A stretch of DNA of 64,000 nucleotides from Phocoena phocoena (GCF_963924675.1 NC_089227.1:48168080-48232079), one strand, 5' to 3'; shown: positions 1 to 11,252, counted from the first letter of the stretch. The notes: generated by a model not told the origin, from the sequence alone. Numbers and translations are program-made.

Positions 1-460
1 ATATTTTCTCAGTCCCTTTCTTTTTCTCTTCTAATTCTGGAAGCCCTATAATTCGAATGTTGGTTCGTTCAATATTGTCCCTGAAGTCTCTGAGATTGTC
101 CTCAGTTCTTTTCATTCTTTTTTCTTTATTCTGCTCTGCAGTAGTTATTTCCACTATTTTACCTTTCAGGTCACTTATCCGTTCTTCTGCCTCAGTTATT
201 CTGCTATTGATCCCTTCTAGAGAATTTTTAATTTCATTTATTGTGTTGTTCATTGTTGCTTGTTTCCTCTTTAGTTCTTCTAGGTCCTTGTTAAATGTTT
301 CTTGCATTTTGTCTATTCTATTTCCAAGATTTTGGATCATCTTTACTATCATTCTTCTGATTTCTTTTTCAGGTAGACTGCCTATTTCCTCTTCATTTGT
401 TAGGTCTGGTGGGTTTTTATCTTGCTCCTTCATCTGCTGTGTGTTTTTCTGTCTTCTCAT
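1..460 (-). CDS. L1 ORF1p, N-terminal 153 codons, open to window edge
   Basis: ORF1p is the RNA-binding chaperone of the L1 ribonucleoprotein. The frame starts with ATG at 460-458 (MRRQKNTQQMKEQDKN) and has no stop through base 1. The sequence shows a basic N-terminus, a long acidic/basic heptad region typical of the ORF1p coiled coil (KMQETFNKDLEELKRKQ ... RISDLKGKIVEI), and the start of the RNA-recognition domain (NIRIIGLPE). The paralogous ORF1 at 49326 has an in-frame stop at the site corresponding to NIRIIG; this one does not. Whether it is complete cannot be seen. Confidence 0.85.
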   Translation of the reverse strand, partial: MRRQKNTQQMKEQDKNPPDLTNEEEIGSLPEKEIRRMIVKMIQNLGNRIDKMQETFNKDLEELKRKQATMNNTINEIKNSLEGINSRITEAEERISDLKGKIVEITTAEQNKEKRMKRTEDNLRDFRDNIERTNIRIIGLPELEEKKKGTEKI

Positions 461-963
461 TTTGCTTATCTTACTGTGTTTGGGGTCTCCTTTTTGCAGG
501 CTGCAGGTTTGTCGTTCCCGTTGTTTTTGGTGTCTGTCCCCAGTGGCTAAGGTTGGTTCATTGGGTTGTGTAGGCTTCCTGGTGGAGGGGACTAGTGCCT
601 GTGTTCTGGTGGATGAGGCTGGATCTTGTCTCTCTGCTGGGAAGGTCCACGTCTGGTGGTGTGTTTTGGGGTGTGTGTGGACTTATTATGATTTTAGGCA
701 GCCTCTCTGCTAATTGGTGGGGTTATATTCCTGTCTTGCTAGTTGTTTGGCATAGGCTGTCCAGCACTGTAGCTTTCTGGTCGTTGAGTGAAGCTGGGTG
801 CTGGTGTTGAGATGGAGATTTCTGGGAGAGTTTCACCTTTTGATATTATGTGGAGCTGGGAGGTCTCTTTTTGACCAGTGTTGTGAAGTTGTCTCTCCCA
901 CCTCAGAGGCACAGCACTGACTCTTGGCTGCAGCACCAAGAGCCTTTTGTGCACACGGCTCAG

Positions 964-1160
964 AATAAAAGGGAGAAAAAGTAGAGAGAAAGAATTAGTA
1001 GAAGTAGGAGAAAAGAAAGAAAGAAAGGAGGGAAGAAAGGAAGGAGGGAAGGAAGGAAGGAAGAAAGAAGGATGGAAAGAAGGAAAGAAAGGAGGGAGGG
1101 AGGGAGGGATGGTGGGAGGAAGGAAGGAAGGAGGGAAGGAAGGAAAAAAGAAAGAAGATA
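964..1160 (+). repeat. Purine-rich (GGAA/GAAA) tract in L1 5' UTR
   Basis: Nearly uninterrupted A/G on the plus strand, made of aagg, gaaa and ggga units. The complementary pyrimidine tract at 48600-48782 occupies the same place in the other L1, so it belongs to the L1 5' UTR and has expanded. It can form triplex or slip during replication. Confidence 0.85.
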
Positions 1161-2570
1161 AAGTAAAATAAAATAACGTAAAATATAATAAAGTTATTAA
1201 TTTAAAAATAATTATTAAAAAAATTAAAAAAAAAACAAACATACAGATAGAACCTTAGGACAAATGGTGGAAGCAAAGCTATACAGACAGAATCTCACAG
1301 AGAAGCATACACATACACACAAAAAGAGGAAAAGGGGAAAAAATCATAAATCTTGCTTTCAGTGTCTACCTCCTCAATTTGGGATGATTCGTTGTCTATT
1401 CAGGTATTCCTCAGATGCAGGGTACATCAAGTTGATTGTGGAGCTTTAATCTGCTGCTTCTGAGGCTGCTGGGAGAGATTTCCCTTTCTCTTCTTTGTTC
1501 TCACAGCTCCCAGGGTCTCAGGTTTGGATTTGGCCCCGCCTCTGCATGTAGGTCACTGGAGGGCGTCTGTTTTTTGCTCAGACAGGATGGGGTTAAAGGA
1601 GCCGCTGATTCGGGGGCTCTGGCTCACTCAGGCCGGGGGGGGGGGGGGAGGGAGGGGCGTGGAGTGCGGGGCGGGCCTGCGGCTGCAGAGGCCAGCATGA
1701 CGTTGTACCAGCCTGAGGCGAGCCATGCGTTCTCCTGGGGAAATTGTCCCTGGGACCCGGGAACCTGGCAGTGGCGGGCTGCACAGGCTCCCGGGAAGAG
1801 GGGTGTGGTTAGTGACCTGTGCTCGCACACAGGCTTCTTGGTGGCGGCAGCAGCAGTCTTAGTGTCTCCCGCCTGTCTCTGGGGTTCGTGCTTTTAGCCA
1901 CAGCTCGCGCCCGTCTCTGGCATTCCTTTAAGCAGCGCTCTTAATCCCTTCTCCTCGCGCACCATTAAACAAAGAGGGAAGAAAAAGTCTCTTGCCTCTT
2001 CGGCAGCTCCAGACCTTTCCCGGACTCCCTCTCGGCTAGCCATGGTGCACAACTCCTTCAGGCTGTGTTCACGCCGTCAACCCCAGTCCTCTCCCTGCAC
2101 TCTGACCAAAGCCCAAGCCTCAGCTCCCAGCCCCGCCCGCCCCGGCGGATGAGCAGACAAGCCTCTCGGGCTGGTGAGTGCCGGTCAGCACCGATCCTCT
2201 GTGCAGGAATCTCCCCGCTTTGCCCTCCGCACCCCTGTTGCTGTGCACTCCTCCACGGCTCCCAAGTTGCCCCCTCCGCCACCCCCAGTCTCCGCCCGCG
2301 AAGGGGCTTCCTAGTGTGCGGAAACCTTTCCTCCTTCACAGCTCCCTCCCACTGGTGCAGGTCCTATTCTTTTGTCTGTTTTTTCTTTTTTTCTTTTGCC
2401 CTACCCAGGTACATGGGGAGTTTCTTGCCTTTTGGGAGGTCTGAGGCCTTCTGCCAGCATTCAGTAGGTGTTCTGTAGGAGATGTTCCACGTGTAGGTGT
2501 TATTTCTGGTGTATCTGTGGGGAGGAAGGTGATCTCTGCGTCTTACTCTTCCGCCATCTTCAGAACCCCC

Positions 2571-5459
2571 TCATTATAGTTTTGATTTGCATTTCTCTAA
2601 TATTTAGCAAATTTGAGCATCTTTTCATGTGCCTCTTGGCCATCTGTATGTCTTCTTTGGCAAATGTGTTTTTAGGTCTTCTGCCCATTTTTTGATTGGG
2701 TTTTCTTGTTTAGTTTTATGAGCTGCTTGTGTGTTTTGGAAAGATATCATTTGCAGATATTTTCTCCCAGTCCATAGGTTGTCTTTTAGTTTTGTTTGTA
2801 GTTTCTTTTGCTGTGTAAAAGCTTATAAGCTTGATTAGGTCCCATTTGTTTATTTTTACTTTTATATCTATTGCCTTTGGAGACTGACCTAAGAAAACAT
2901 TCATATGATTTATGTCATAATGTTTTGCCTATGTTCTCTTCTAGGAGTTTGATGGTGTCATGTCTTATATTTAAGTCTTTAAGCCATTTTGAGTGTATTT
3001 TTGTATATGGTGTGATGGTGTGTTCTGACTTCATTGATTTACATGTGTCTGTGCATCTTTTCCAACACTTGTGAAGAGACCCTGTTTTCTCCATTGTCTA
3101 TTCTTGCCACCTTTGTTGAAGATTAGTTGATTGTAAGTGTGTTGGTTTATTTCTGGGCTCTCCATTCTGTTCCATTGATCCATATGTCTGTTTTTGTCCA
3201 ATACAACACTGTTTTGATTACTGTAGCTTTGTGCTATTGTCTGAAGTCTGAGAGGGTTATGCCTCCTGCTTTGTTCTTTTTCCTCAAGATTGCTTTGGTA
3301 GTTCTGGGTCTTTTATGATTCCATGTAAATTTTAGTATCCTAGTTCTGTGAAAAATGTCATGGGTAATTTGCTAGAGCTCACATTAAATCTGTAGATTGC
3401 TTTGGGTAGTATGGCCAATTTAACAATATTAATTCTTCCAATCCAAAAGCATGGGATATCTTTCCATTTCTTGGAATCATCTTTAATTTCCTTACTGTTT
3501 TACAGTTCTCAGCATATAAATCTTTCACCTCCTTGGTCAGGTTTATTCCTAAGTATTTTATTTTTTTTGACGTGATTTTAAAAGGGATTTTGTTTGCTTG
3601 TTTTACTTTCCCTTTCTGATATTTCATTGTTAGTATAAAGAAATGCAACCGATTTCTGTATGTTAATCTTGTATCCTGCTACCTTGCTGAATTTGTTTAT
3701 CAGTTCTAGTAGTTTTTGTGTGGAGTCATTAGGGTTTTCTATATATAATATCATGTCATCTGCATATAATGACAATTTTACCTCTTCTCTTCCAGTTTGG
3801 ATATGTTTTTATTTCTTGTCTGTTTGCTGTGACTAGGACTTCCAATACTATGTTGAATAGAAGTGATGAGAGTGGGCATCCTTGTCTTGCTCCAGATTTT
3901 AGCAAGAAGGCTTTCAGCTTTCCACCATTGAGTATTATGTTGGCTGTGGGTTTGTTATAAATGGCCTTTATTATGTTGAGATTTGTTCCCTCTATAAGGA
4001 GGGAAGAGTTTTTTTTTTAAATCATAAACGGATGTTGAGTTTTATCAAATGCTTTTTCTGCATCTATTGAGATAATGTGATTTTTGGTCTTTTGTTGATG
4101 TGGGGTAGCACATTGATTTATGTTGAACCATCCTTGTGGCGCTGGGATGAATCCAACTTTATTGTGGTGTATGATTTTTATGTGTTGTTGGATTTGGTTT
4201 CCTAATATTTTGTTGAGAATTTTTGCATCTATATTCATCAAAGATATTGGCTTGTAATTTTCTTTTTTTGGTATTGTCTGTCTGGTTTTTGTATCAGGGT
4301 GATGGTGGCTTCATAGAATGACTTTGGGAGTGTTCCCTCTTCAATCTTTAGGAATAGTTCGAGAAGGCTCAGAAGAAGTTCTTTGTATGTTAAGTAGAAT
4401 TCCCCAGTGAAGCCATCTGGTCCTGGACTTTTGTTTATAGGGAGTTTTTTTTTTTTTTAATTACAGATTGTATTTCACTTCTAGTGATTGATCTGTTCAA
4501 ATTATCTCTTTCTTTTTGACTCAGTTTTGATGAGCTGTGTGTTTCTAGAAACTTATCCATTTATCCTAGACTGTCCAACTTCTTGGCATATAATTTTTCA
4601 AAAATTTTCATAGTATTCTGTTATTTTTTTTTTTTTTGTATTTCTATTGTATCGGTTATTTATCCTCTTTCATTTCTTACTTTGTTTATTTGGGTCCTCT
4701 TTTCTTCTTGATGAGTCTGGCCAGAGGTTTGTCAATTTTTGTTTACCCTTTCAAGGAACTAGCTCTTGATTTTATGGATTTTTTTTTCTTTTTTTAAATC
4801 TCTATTTTATTTCCTCTCTGACCTTTATTCCCTTCCTTTTGTTTACTTTAGAAAAAGAGTGACAAAACCTAATTCTTTTAGGTGGTAGGTTAGGTTGTAT
4901 ATTTGAGATTTTTCTTGTTTTTCGAAGAATGCCTGCATTTCTATTAAATTCTCTCTTAGGACTGCTTTTGCTGCATCCCATAGATTTTGTATTGTTGTGT
5001 TTTCATTGTAATTTGTCTAAAGGTATTTTTAAATTTCCTCTTTGATTTCATCATTGAGCCATTGGTTTTTTCAGGAGCATGTTGTTTGGTTTCCATGTAA
5101 TTATTTTTTCCCTCATTTCTCTTTCTGTGGTTGATTTCTAGTTTCATGCCATTTTGTTCAGAAAAGATGCTTGAAATAATTTCTATCCTTAAATTTGTTG
5201 AGGCTTGTTTTGTGTTCTAGTATGTGGTCAATCCTAGAGAATGTTTCATATGCATTTGAAAAGAATGTGTATATGTCCAAAAAAAATCTGAAATGTCTTA
5301 ATTGATATTTTTAAGTCTAACTATTCTACTGTGTAACTTAATATCTTTGTTGCCTTATGGGTTTTCTGTCTGGAAGATCTGTCCATTGATGTGAGTAGGG
5401 TGTTAAAGTCTCCTATATTACTGTATTCCTGTCAACTTCTCCCTTTTATGTTTGTTAAT
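2571..5459 (-). mobile_element. Older L1, 3' segment (ORF2) of a 5'-inverted copy
   Basis: On the minus strand this is continuous L1 ORF2, from the endonuclease region (near 5455) through the reverse transcriptase to close to the C-terminus (near 2575), with many stops and frameshifts. It breaks at 2571 where the younger L1 starts; the rest of its 3' end should lie left of the window. At 5459 it joins the inverted 5' segment of the same element. Confidence 0.88.
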
Positions 5460-5481
5460 CTTGCTGGGTAGAATATTAATA

Positions 5482-6420
5482 AATATTATCATTTAGAATA
5501 GAAAGTGAGAATTTCTCAGACAAGCAAGAACTAAAAGAATACAGCAATACTAAACATATCCTAAAGGAAATAGTGAGAGGTCTTCTCTAAATAGAAAAGA
5601 AGCAAGAACCTATAGGAAAGAGAAAATAACAATTGGAAAGTAAATCACTTAAATAAGCCAGTATACAGATTTAAAAAGAAAATCAAAAAAGTTTTTGTGG
5701 AAGCAATGATAACTACAATGAAGAGCAAAAGGAAAACATGAAAATGTAAAAGAGGACAGCAAAATCATAACATGTGGGGGAGGAGAGTAAGAAAATGTAC
5801 TTTTTTTTTTTTAGAATGTGTTTGAGCCTATAGGACTACCAGTCTAAAGCAAATAGATATAGTAATGGGTTAACATACTTGAAAAGCAGGGTTACCACAA
5901 ATCAAAAACATACAATAGATTCACAAAAACCAAAAAGAAAACACAAGCATAATACAAAAGAAAACCATCAAACCACAAAAGGGAAAACAAAAAAAGGAAC
6001 AAAGAAGAAATACAAAATCAACTGGAAAACAAGATATATATTTGCCATTTTAAATCTATCAATAATTACTTTAAATGTCAATGGACTAAATGCTCCAATC
6101 AAGAGTGGCAGATTTGATTTAAAAACATAAAACAGAAGACTACAATATGCTGCTTACAAGAGACTCACTTTAGGGCAAAGGACACACATAGATTGAAAGT
6201 GAGGGGGAAGAAAAAGATATTTCAGGTAAACAAATGACAAGAAAGCAGGGGTAGCGGCACTCGTATCAGACAAAATAGACTTTAAAACAAAGGCCATAAA
6301 GAAAGATAAAGAAGGACACTATATAATGATAAAAGGATCAATACAAGAAGAGGATATTACATTCATTAACATATGCACGCAACATAGGAGCACCTAAATA
6401 CATAAAACAAATATTAACAG
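5482..6420 (+). mobile_element. Older L1, inverted 5' segment (ORF1 end, ORF2 start)
   Basis: On the plus strand this reads from the last part of ORF1 (FSDKQELKEYSN-like) through the inter-ORF spacer to the start of ORF2 (SIITLNVNGLNAP near 6050) and ends at 6420 with 'atattaacag'. In L1 order that is the point where the minus-strand segment 2571-5459 begins, with an overlap of about 6 bp. This is the signature of twin priming. It is close to the L1 at 31800-32700, probably the same subfamily. Confidence 0.85.
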
Positions 6421-6480
6421 AAATGCCACTCTTCTGGTAGTGGCATTGGATTCCTGGGAGGCGAGTAACCTGAAGAGAGG

Positions 6481-6547
6481 TAAGCCACCACTGGGGAAGG
6501 AACAATGCGCTTACTGTAAGGAGGAAGGACATTGGATTGCCATAAGC
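6481..6547 (+). pseudogene. ERV gag remnant: nucleocapsid zinc knuckle
   Basis: A single CCHC knuckle, C-x2-C-x4-H-x4-[C], is readable at 6506-6547 (CAYCKEEGHW). The last zinc ligand is changed from Cys to Ser (AGC at 6545-6547). Single-knuckle Gag is typical of gammaretroviruses. The frame continues toward protease, as expected for a gag-pro readthrough arrangement. Confidence 0.75.
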
Positions 6548-6639
6548 TAAAACATAAGAACAATAAAAGACGGGAGCCTCTCATATGGTAGAAACAGAGG
6601 GACACTCTGATGAATGAAGAGGCCCAGGGGCTCCCTTGG

Positions 6640-6915
6640 ACTTGAGGCACCTAATTCCCATTTCCCGATAGGAGTCCTGGGGAATGAGCTGATTGACTTT
6701 CTGATAGATACGGGTGCAGTGTAGTCTGTGGTAGACATCAAAGTGGCACAGAAAACATCCCAATCCGTCCTGGTCACGGGAGTATCTGGAGGAGTATGAA
6801 ATCATTCATTCTTACAATCTCTAGAATGCCAACTAGGAGACCTCACCCCCAAACAAAAATTCTTATATATGTCAGAGTTTCCAATCCCTCTTTTGGGCCA
6901 AGGTCTCCTTTGTAG
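6640..6915 (+). pseudogene. ERV protease remnant
   Basis: The aspartic protease active-site motif LIDTGA is visible (DTGA at 6707-6718), followed two codons later by an in-frame TAG at 6722-6724. A second stop interrupts the frame further on. The C-terminal part of the fold (ending near a LLGQ segment at about 6890) is still recognisable. Confidence 0.75.
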
Positions 6916-6989
6916 AAAAGGGCAAAGAGGGGGCCAAAGAATGGGGTTTCACTCTTGATCACACCTTGCTTGGCTGGAAATATAGTGCA

Positions 6990-8160
6990 CAAGGAATTGT
7001 TTTCATCCCTGAGACACTCTTGGACACTGTGGTGTAGCACATTCATAATAGTACCCATTATGAGAGATGCCACCTTACAGTGGACTAAAAAGTATGTGAT
7101 GGGGTCTAACCTACACAAGATAATCCAGCAAGCCACTCAGAACTGCGTGATTTGTGCTTAAAAATAACCTGAAGACTGCTGTCAGACCTCCCCAGACGGG
7201 GAGTCAACACAAAGGAACCTGCCTCACCGAGGACTGGCAAATAGACTTTACTCAAATGCCTTGAGCTGCAGGAAATTTCAGATACCTGCTAGTGTTTGGA
7301 TACTTTTTCAGGATGGGTGGAGGTATATCCCACCCAGACAGAAAAAGCCTCTGAAGTGATTAAAGTCCTCTTTATGGAAATTATTCCCTGATTTAGATTC
7401 CCTAACACCCTTCAAAGTGACAATAGGACTGCTTTTGTCTCCAGTATAATCAAACAGGTATCTAAAGCATTGCAAATTAATTGGAAACTATGTTCATCCT
7501 GGAGACCACAATCAATAGGAAGAACCGAGAAAATAAATCATCCATTAAAAAAGAGCATTGCTAAAATGTCAAGAGACTAATTTAACTTAGGATAAGGCCT
7601 TGACAGTTGCCCTGATATGAATCAGAGTGGCTCCCAGAAGCAAGCTTAAATTAAGCCCCTTTGAAATATTGTATGGTAGACCATTCCAGGTATCTGCTGG
7701 GTGGGAGAATCTATAAATGCTCTAAAGACCTAGCAGTTGTCTATTATGTTAAAACTTCGGGCACTATACTAACCCCTGTTCATGAATTTGCCTCCAACCG
7801 GTCTGCCTATCCAACGGAAGTAGCCTTACATCCTTTCCGACCTGGAGACTGAGTCCTCCTTAAAACCTGGAAAGAACAATGGCCTGAACATCAACTGACT
7901 GCAAGGTGGACAGGACCACACGTGGTATTACTTACCACACATTCATCTGTCAAGTTAGCTGGAGTAAAACCATGGATTCATCACACTCAGATAAAAGCAG
8001 CACCACTATCATCCGAAAATGACCCTACTTCTGAGAGGCCTGGAGAGCAACGGGTTTGTGAGCTCTTAGAAGACTTAAGGTTGCTCTTTAAAAAAAGAAG
8101 TATTGATTATAATTTCATTGTTGCTAGGGAAGGGTCAGCCCATTTAATTTTGTCCAAATA
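6990..8160 (+). pseudogene. ERV integrase remnant
   Basis: Parts of all three integrase modules are visible across broken frames: the C-x2-C half of the N-terminal zinc domain (CVIC, 7144-7155), the core start (DWQIDF, 7232-7249), and the C-terminal module with a GP[YF]-like motif in which the aromatic is His (GPH, 7912-7920). A stop replaces a codon just after FRPGD at about 7850. Several stops lie in the core. It is clearly inactive. Confidence 0.8.
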
Positions 8161-8268
8161 AATAGCACAGGAATTTATACGTATTGGGAACAGGAACCAA
8201 AACCCCAAATTCAATTAAATTAGACAATAAAGTGCTAAGGGGTTTAATCAGTTTCAAATAATTGTAGA

Positions 8269-8285
8269 TAAAAAAGGAAGGAGGA
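8269..8285 (+). promoter_or_regulatory. Retroviral polypurine tract
   Basis: A/G run immediately before the TG that opens the LTR; position and composition fit the plus-strand primer site. Confidence 0.6.
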
Positions 8286-8286
8286 T

Positions 8287-8881
8287 TGTACTACTGACTA
8301 AAAGACTCTAAGGAATATTTCCCGTTCAAGGTTCATCAATTCCATTTTGTAATCACCTCTTCGTCACCCCTGTTCAACAGCGATTAGAGAGGTCTTCATC
8401 CCTTTTCCCCCAAGATTGGGGAATGGATCATTGACAGTGGGAAATTGTAATAGGGAAGAACCTTTGTATTCTATTACAAATTAATCACTAGAGGGATGTT
8501 GCCTATAAGCTTAAATTACACATAATGGCCTATCTCTGGGAACCCTGCGTCCCAGGTAATGAGCATTAAACTAATATACCTTTGTTTAGCTTACAGGAAA
8601 CATCCTGACTAGGCCTACCTGCGAACAGCTGCAGGAAGGAAGGAATTAACACATCCCTTCCAGAGTCTGGCCAGAACCAGGATTTTACCCCCTCCCCCCC
8701 ACCTTTTAGTACTGATATAAAAGAAGCCTGAATTCTAACTCAGAGAAGATGGTTCTTCGGACATTAGTTCATCATCTTCTCAGTCTTTCTGAATAAAGTC
8801 ACTGTTCCTTGCCCTAACAGCTCATCTCTCAATGAGTCACCCTGTTGTGCAGTGAGTAGTATGAGCTTGGACTTGGTAACA
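8287..8881 (+). repeat. ERV 3' LTR
   Basis: About 595 bp starting TG after a purine tract ('aaaaaaggaaggagga', 8269-8285) and ending 'ggtaaca' at 8881. It contains a TATA box (tataaaag, 8716-8723) and a poly(A) signal AATAAA (8792-8797) at normal LTR spacing. No matching 5' LTR is in the window, so the TG start is inferred from the purine tract rather than from an alignment. Confidence 0.75.
8716..8723 (+). promoter_or_regulatory. LTR TATA box
   Basis: tataaaag about 75 bp before the LTR AATAAA, the usual U3/R geometry of gammaretroviral LTRs. Confidence 0.6.
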
Positions 8882-11048
8882 TACAAGCTCTTATTTCTAA
8901 TTCTTATTTTGAATGTCTTTAAACCTTTTAATCATCTTAAATATCTTTTAGTATATGGAGTAAGAAAGGGAATTTACTGCCCCCACTCCCATAATTAAGC
9001 AGTTGTCTGAGGACCATTTAAAGACTATGTCTATCTTTCCTTAGTAATGTGAAATCAAATATTACCTTACTCTAATTGTTGGAATTAAAATGTTTTTGTT
9101 TCATATTCTGTCAATCTATATATTCTTGCATCTATCCCACACTGATAACTGTAGGTTAATGTGTCTATACATCTAATTGTACAAGTCCTACCCCTTTCAT
9201 TACTCTATTTAAATTCTTTTTTGGATAGCCGTGCCCATGTATTACTTCTCTATAGTTTCCATTTTTAATTTTGTAGTCTGTAAGTGCTCCAGCTCTGTGT
9301 CCCTTGTGTACAAATGTGTTTTGAAAGTGCTGGACCCCTTGGCCTTCAACTAAATGTTTTTCCATCATTTTTTTCTCTCTTAGTGATAGTGTTCCTAGGT
9401 GGGGGTGAGATGGAAGGAGATGAGGTAAGGAAAATGTGGGTTCTTAGTTCTAGTTTACTCTCTCTATACCAGAGATGGCTGTCACTATTTTTCTCCTGAA
9501 TTACTTAGTTAAAACTAATCTTGCCACTCCAAACATTAATATCTAATCTAGTCTCATAGAGGAGAGTCTAATCCTTTCATTAGCAGTACCTTGACCCTAT
9601 GACTTACCAGGCAAAACAAAACAAAACATACCTAGTTATGAAAAAGCTATGGTCAAAAGTCAAGAACTTTGACTAGATAGAAAGTAGAATAAAGAAGGTT
9701 AAGAATTAAAACAAAAAAAACAAAACACAACTGCCAGATAGAGAATCAAACCTTTTTATTTTTAATGTATGAGGGTGTAAGCCTTCAATATAACATAAAC
9801 ATTTATAATACCGGAGATATTTTAAATTAGAAAATGGAAAATTTTTTCTTTCTTGGTTTACCTTGAATTTGGAAAAAGAATCTTGGGTACCATTCTTTAC
9901 TAAGATATAAAGTGTCAGATATTTCCATTATGATGCTCAGTAAAATTTTCTCTTTGAATCCTTTAAAGACAAAGTATTTCATTTTATCCTGTTTCATAGT
10001 CCCCAAAATTCTTCATAATGGATAAAATACCTGTATAATAGCTTTTATATTTTAGAACAACTATTCCTAGTATTACATAGAATTCAGGTATTCCAAAATT
10101 TTGTCATATTTAGATTCTGGTACCATATTGAATGGCAGCCATATAAATTCCACTTTTTTCTCATATCTCATTTTTACTATCACTACTAACATGAAAAGCT
10201 AAAACATATAGCGCTTTTACATTTTATAAGATTTAAAACCAGAAAAAGTTTTCTAGAATTTAGTCGTCAACCCTATAATTTTGGGAATGTAGTTGCCAAT
10301 CGTTCCTTCTCTGGAAACCATTTTTAGCATAAGAAAATGAACCAGAATAAACGTTGCCAAATACATTTCCCCAAATCACAATTATCCTGAGAATGAACAA
10401 ATTGAGTCATATATTCAATCAGTTTTGAATGTCTTTGCAGAAAAATATTCAAACTGGTAAGACAGATTGAACTGCCAGTCAAAATTGGCCATCTTTATTT
10501 CAGTCTTTGAAATTAGGCTAATGGTCATTTTCTCTTAAATTATGTAAAAAATTTAATCTCTTTCAATAGTTCTAAAGATCTCTAAGTACAATGCCATCTA
10601 CCTCCTGTCATATAGCAGGTTCCCATATGGTACATCCAATCTATCAAACAAAACACTGACCTGTCTATAAGATAACCCACAAAACACTTCCAGTTTATGA
10701 TATCAATGGCTATATCCAGAATGTATTCTATTTTTAAAATTTAGCATAAAGCCATTCCCAGGAAGTGAAATGAGTGGACTTAAGTTCCATGTCCTTGCAA
10801 AACATCATTAATTTCAGTCTTATTTTGTAAGTCCACGGATCATCACAATAGCACTTTCTGTTATCCTACTAATTAACTTTATTAATATTAGCCTATATCA
10901 AACTTTAAGATCTCAATCAAATCAGTAAATCATTTTCTATAATGAACATGACATAGGTATGTTTCTGAGTCCGTTACATTAGAATTCTCTGTGTAAGCAA
11001 AATATAATTAACTAGGTGGTTTGCTGATATCTGTGCTCTTAACACAAT
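8882..11048. other. Intergenic DNA, nothing recognised
   Basis: AT-rich sequence with many stops in all frames. I see no exon, RNA gene or dated repeat. Its left edge is the end of the LTR. Confidence 0.6.
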
Positions 11049-11063
11049 AGAAATAGACAATAG

Positions 11064-11252
11064 GGCTTCCCTGGTGGCGCAGTGGTTGAGAGTCCGCCTG
11101 CCGATGCAGGGGACACGGGTTCGTGCCCCGGTCCGGGAGGATCCCACATGCCGCGGAGCGGCTGGGCCCGTGAGCCATGGCCGCTGGGCCTGCGCGTCCG
11201 GAGCCTGTGCTCCACAACGGGAGAGGCCACAACAGTGAGAGGCCCGCGTACC

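Larger units (their letters stand above)
1..2570 (-). mobile_element. L1 LINE, 5' end and ORF1 start (runs off the window)
   Basis: Read on the minus strand, the element starts at about 2570 with 'ggggttctgaagatggcgg', the usual cetartiodactyl L1 5' end. It has a GC-rich 5' UTR of about 2.1 kb, including a purine tract (964-1160) and a G run (1635-1648), and reaches the ORF1 start at 460. The body continues left of base 1. The layout matches the plus-strand L1 at 48021-49326. The 5' end is intact, which is rare, and ORF1 is open to the window edge, so this is probably one of the younger L1 copies here. It interrupts an older L1 in the same orientation. Confidence 0.9.
6421..8881 (+). mobile_element. 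Decayed ERV1-type provirus, 3' part, no reverse transcriptase
   Basis: Plus-strand order: end of gag (nucleocapsid knuckle), protease, integrase, a purine tract, and a 3' LTR. Reverse transcriptase and RNase H are absent between about 6915 and 6990, and no env is recognisable. All frames carry stops. The gag-pro junction and the integrase C-terminal module are gammaretrovirus-like. The left end abuts the inverted L1, so the 5' LTR and most of gag are not here. Confidence 0.85.

Noticed and set aside
57..713. 218-codon plus-strand open frame, and similar frames at 49072-49392 and 49382-49732 (minus)
   Set aside because: Antisense shadows of L1 ORF1 and 5' UTR; the hydrophobic look comes from reading the A-rich L1 sequence backwards.
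1436..1897. GC-rich 153-codon frame, with counterpart at 47976-48350 (minus)
   Set aside because: Both lie in the L1 5' UTR of two copies on opposite strands; no family, no splice context.
8287..8881. LTR as an alternative promoter or terminator of CASD1
   Set aside because: It is on the opposite strand and more than 8 kb beyond the proposed CASD1 3' end; no evidence of linkage.
11064..11140. tRNA(Glu)-like head of SINEs as a possible tRNA gene
   Set aside because: The tRNA-like part is diverged and part of a dispersed SINE with poly(A) and TSD, not a functional tRNA.
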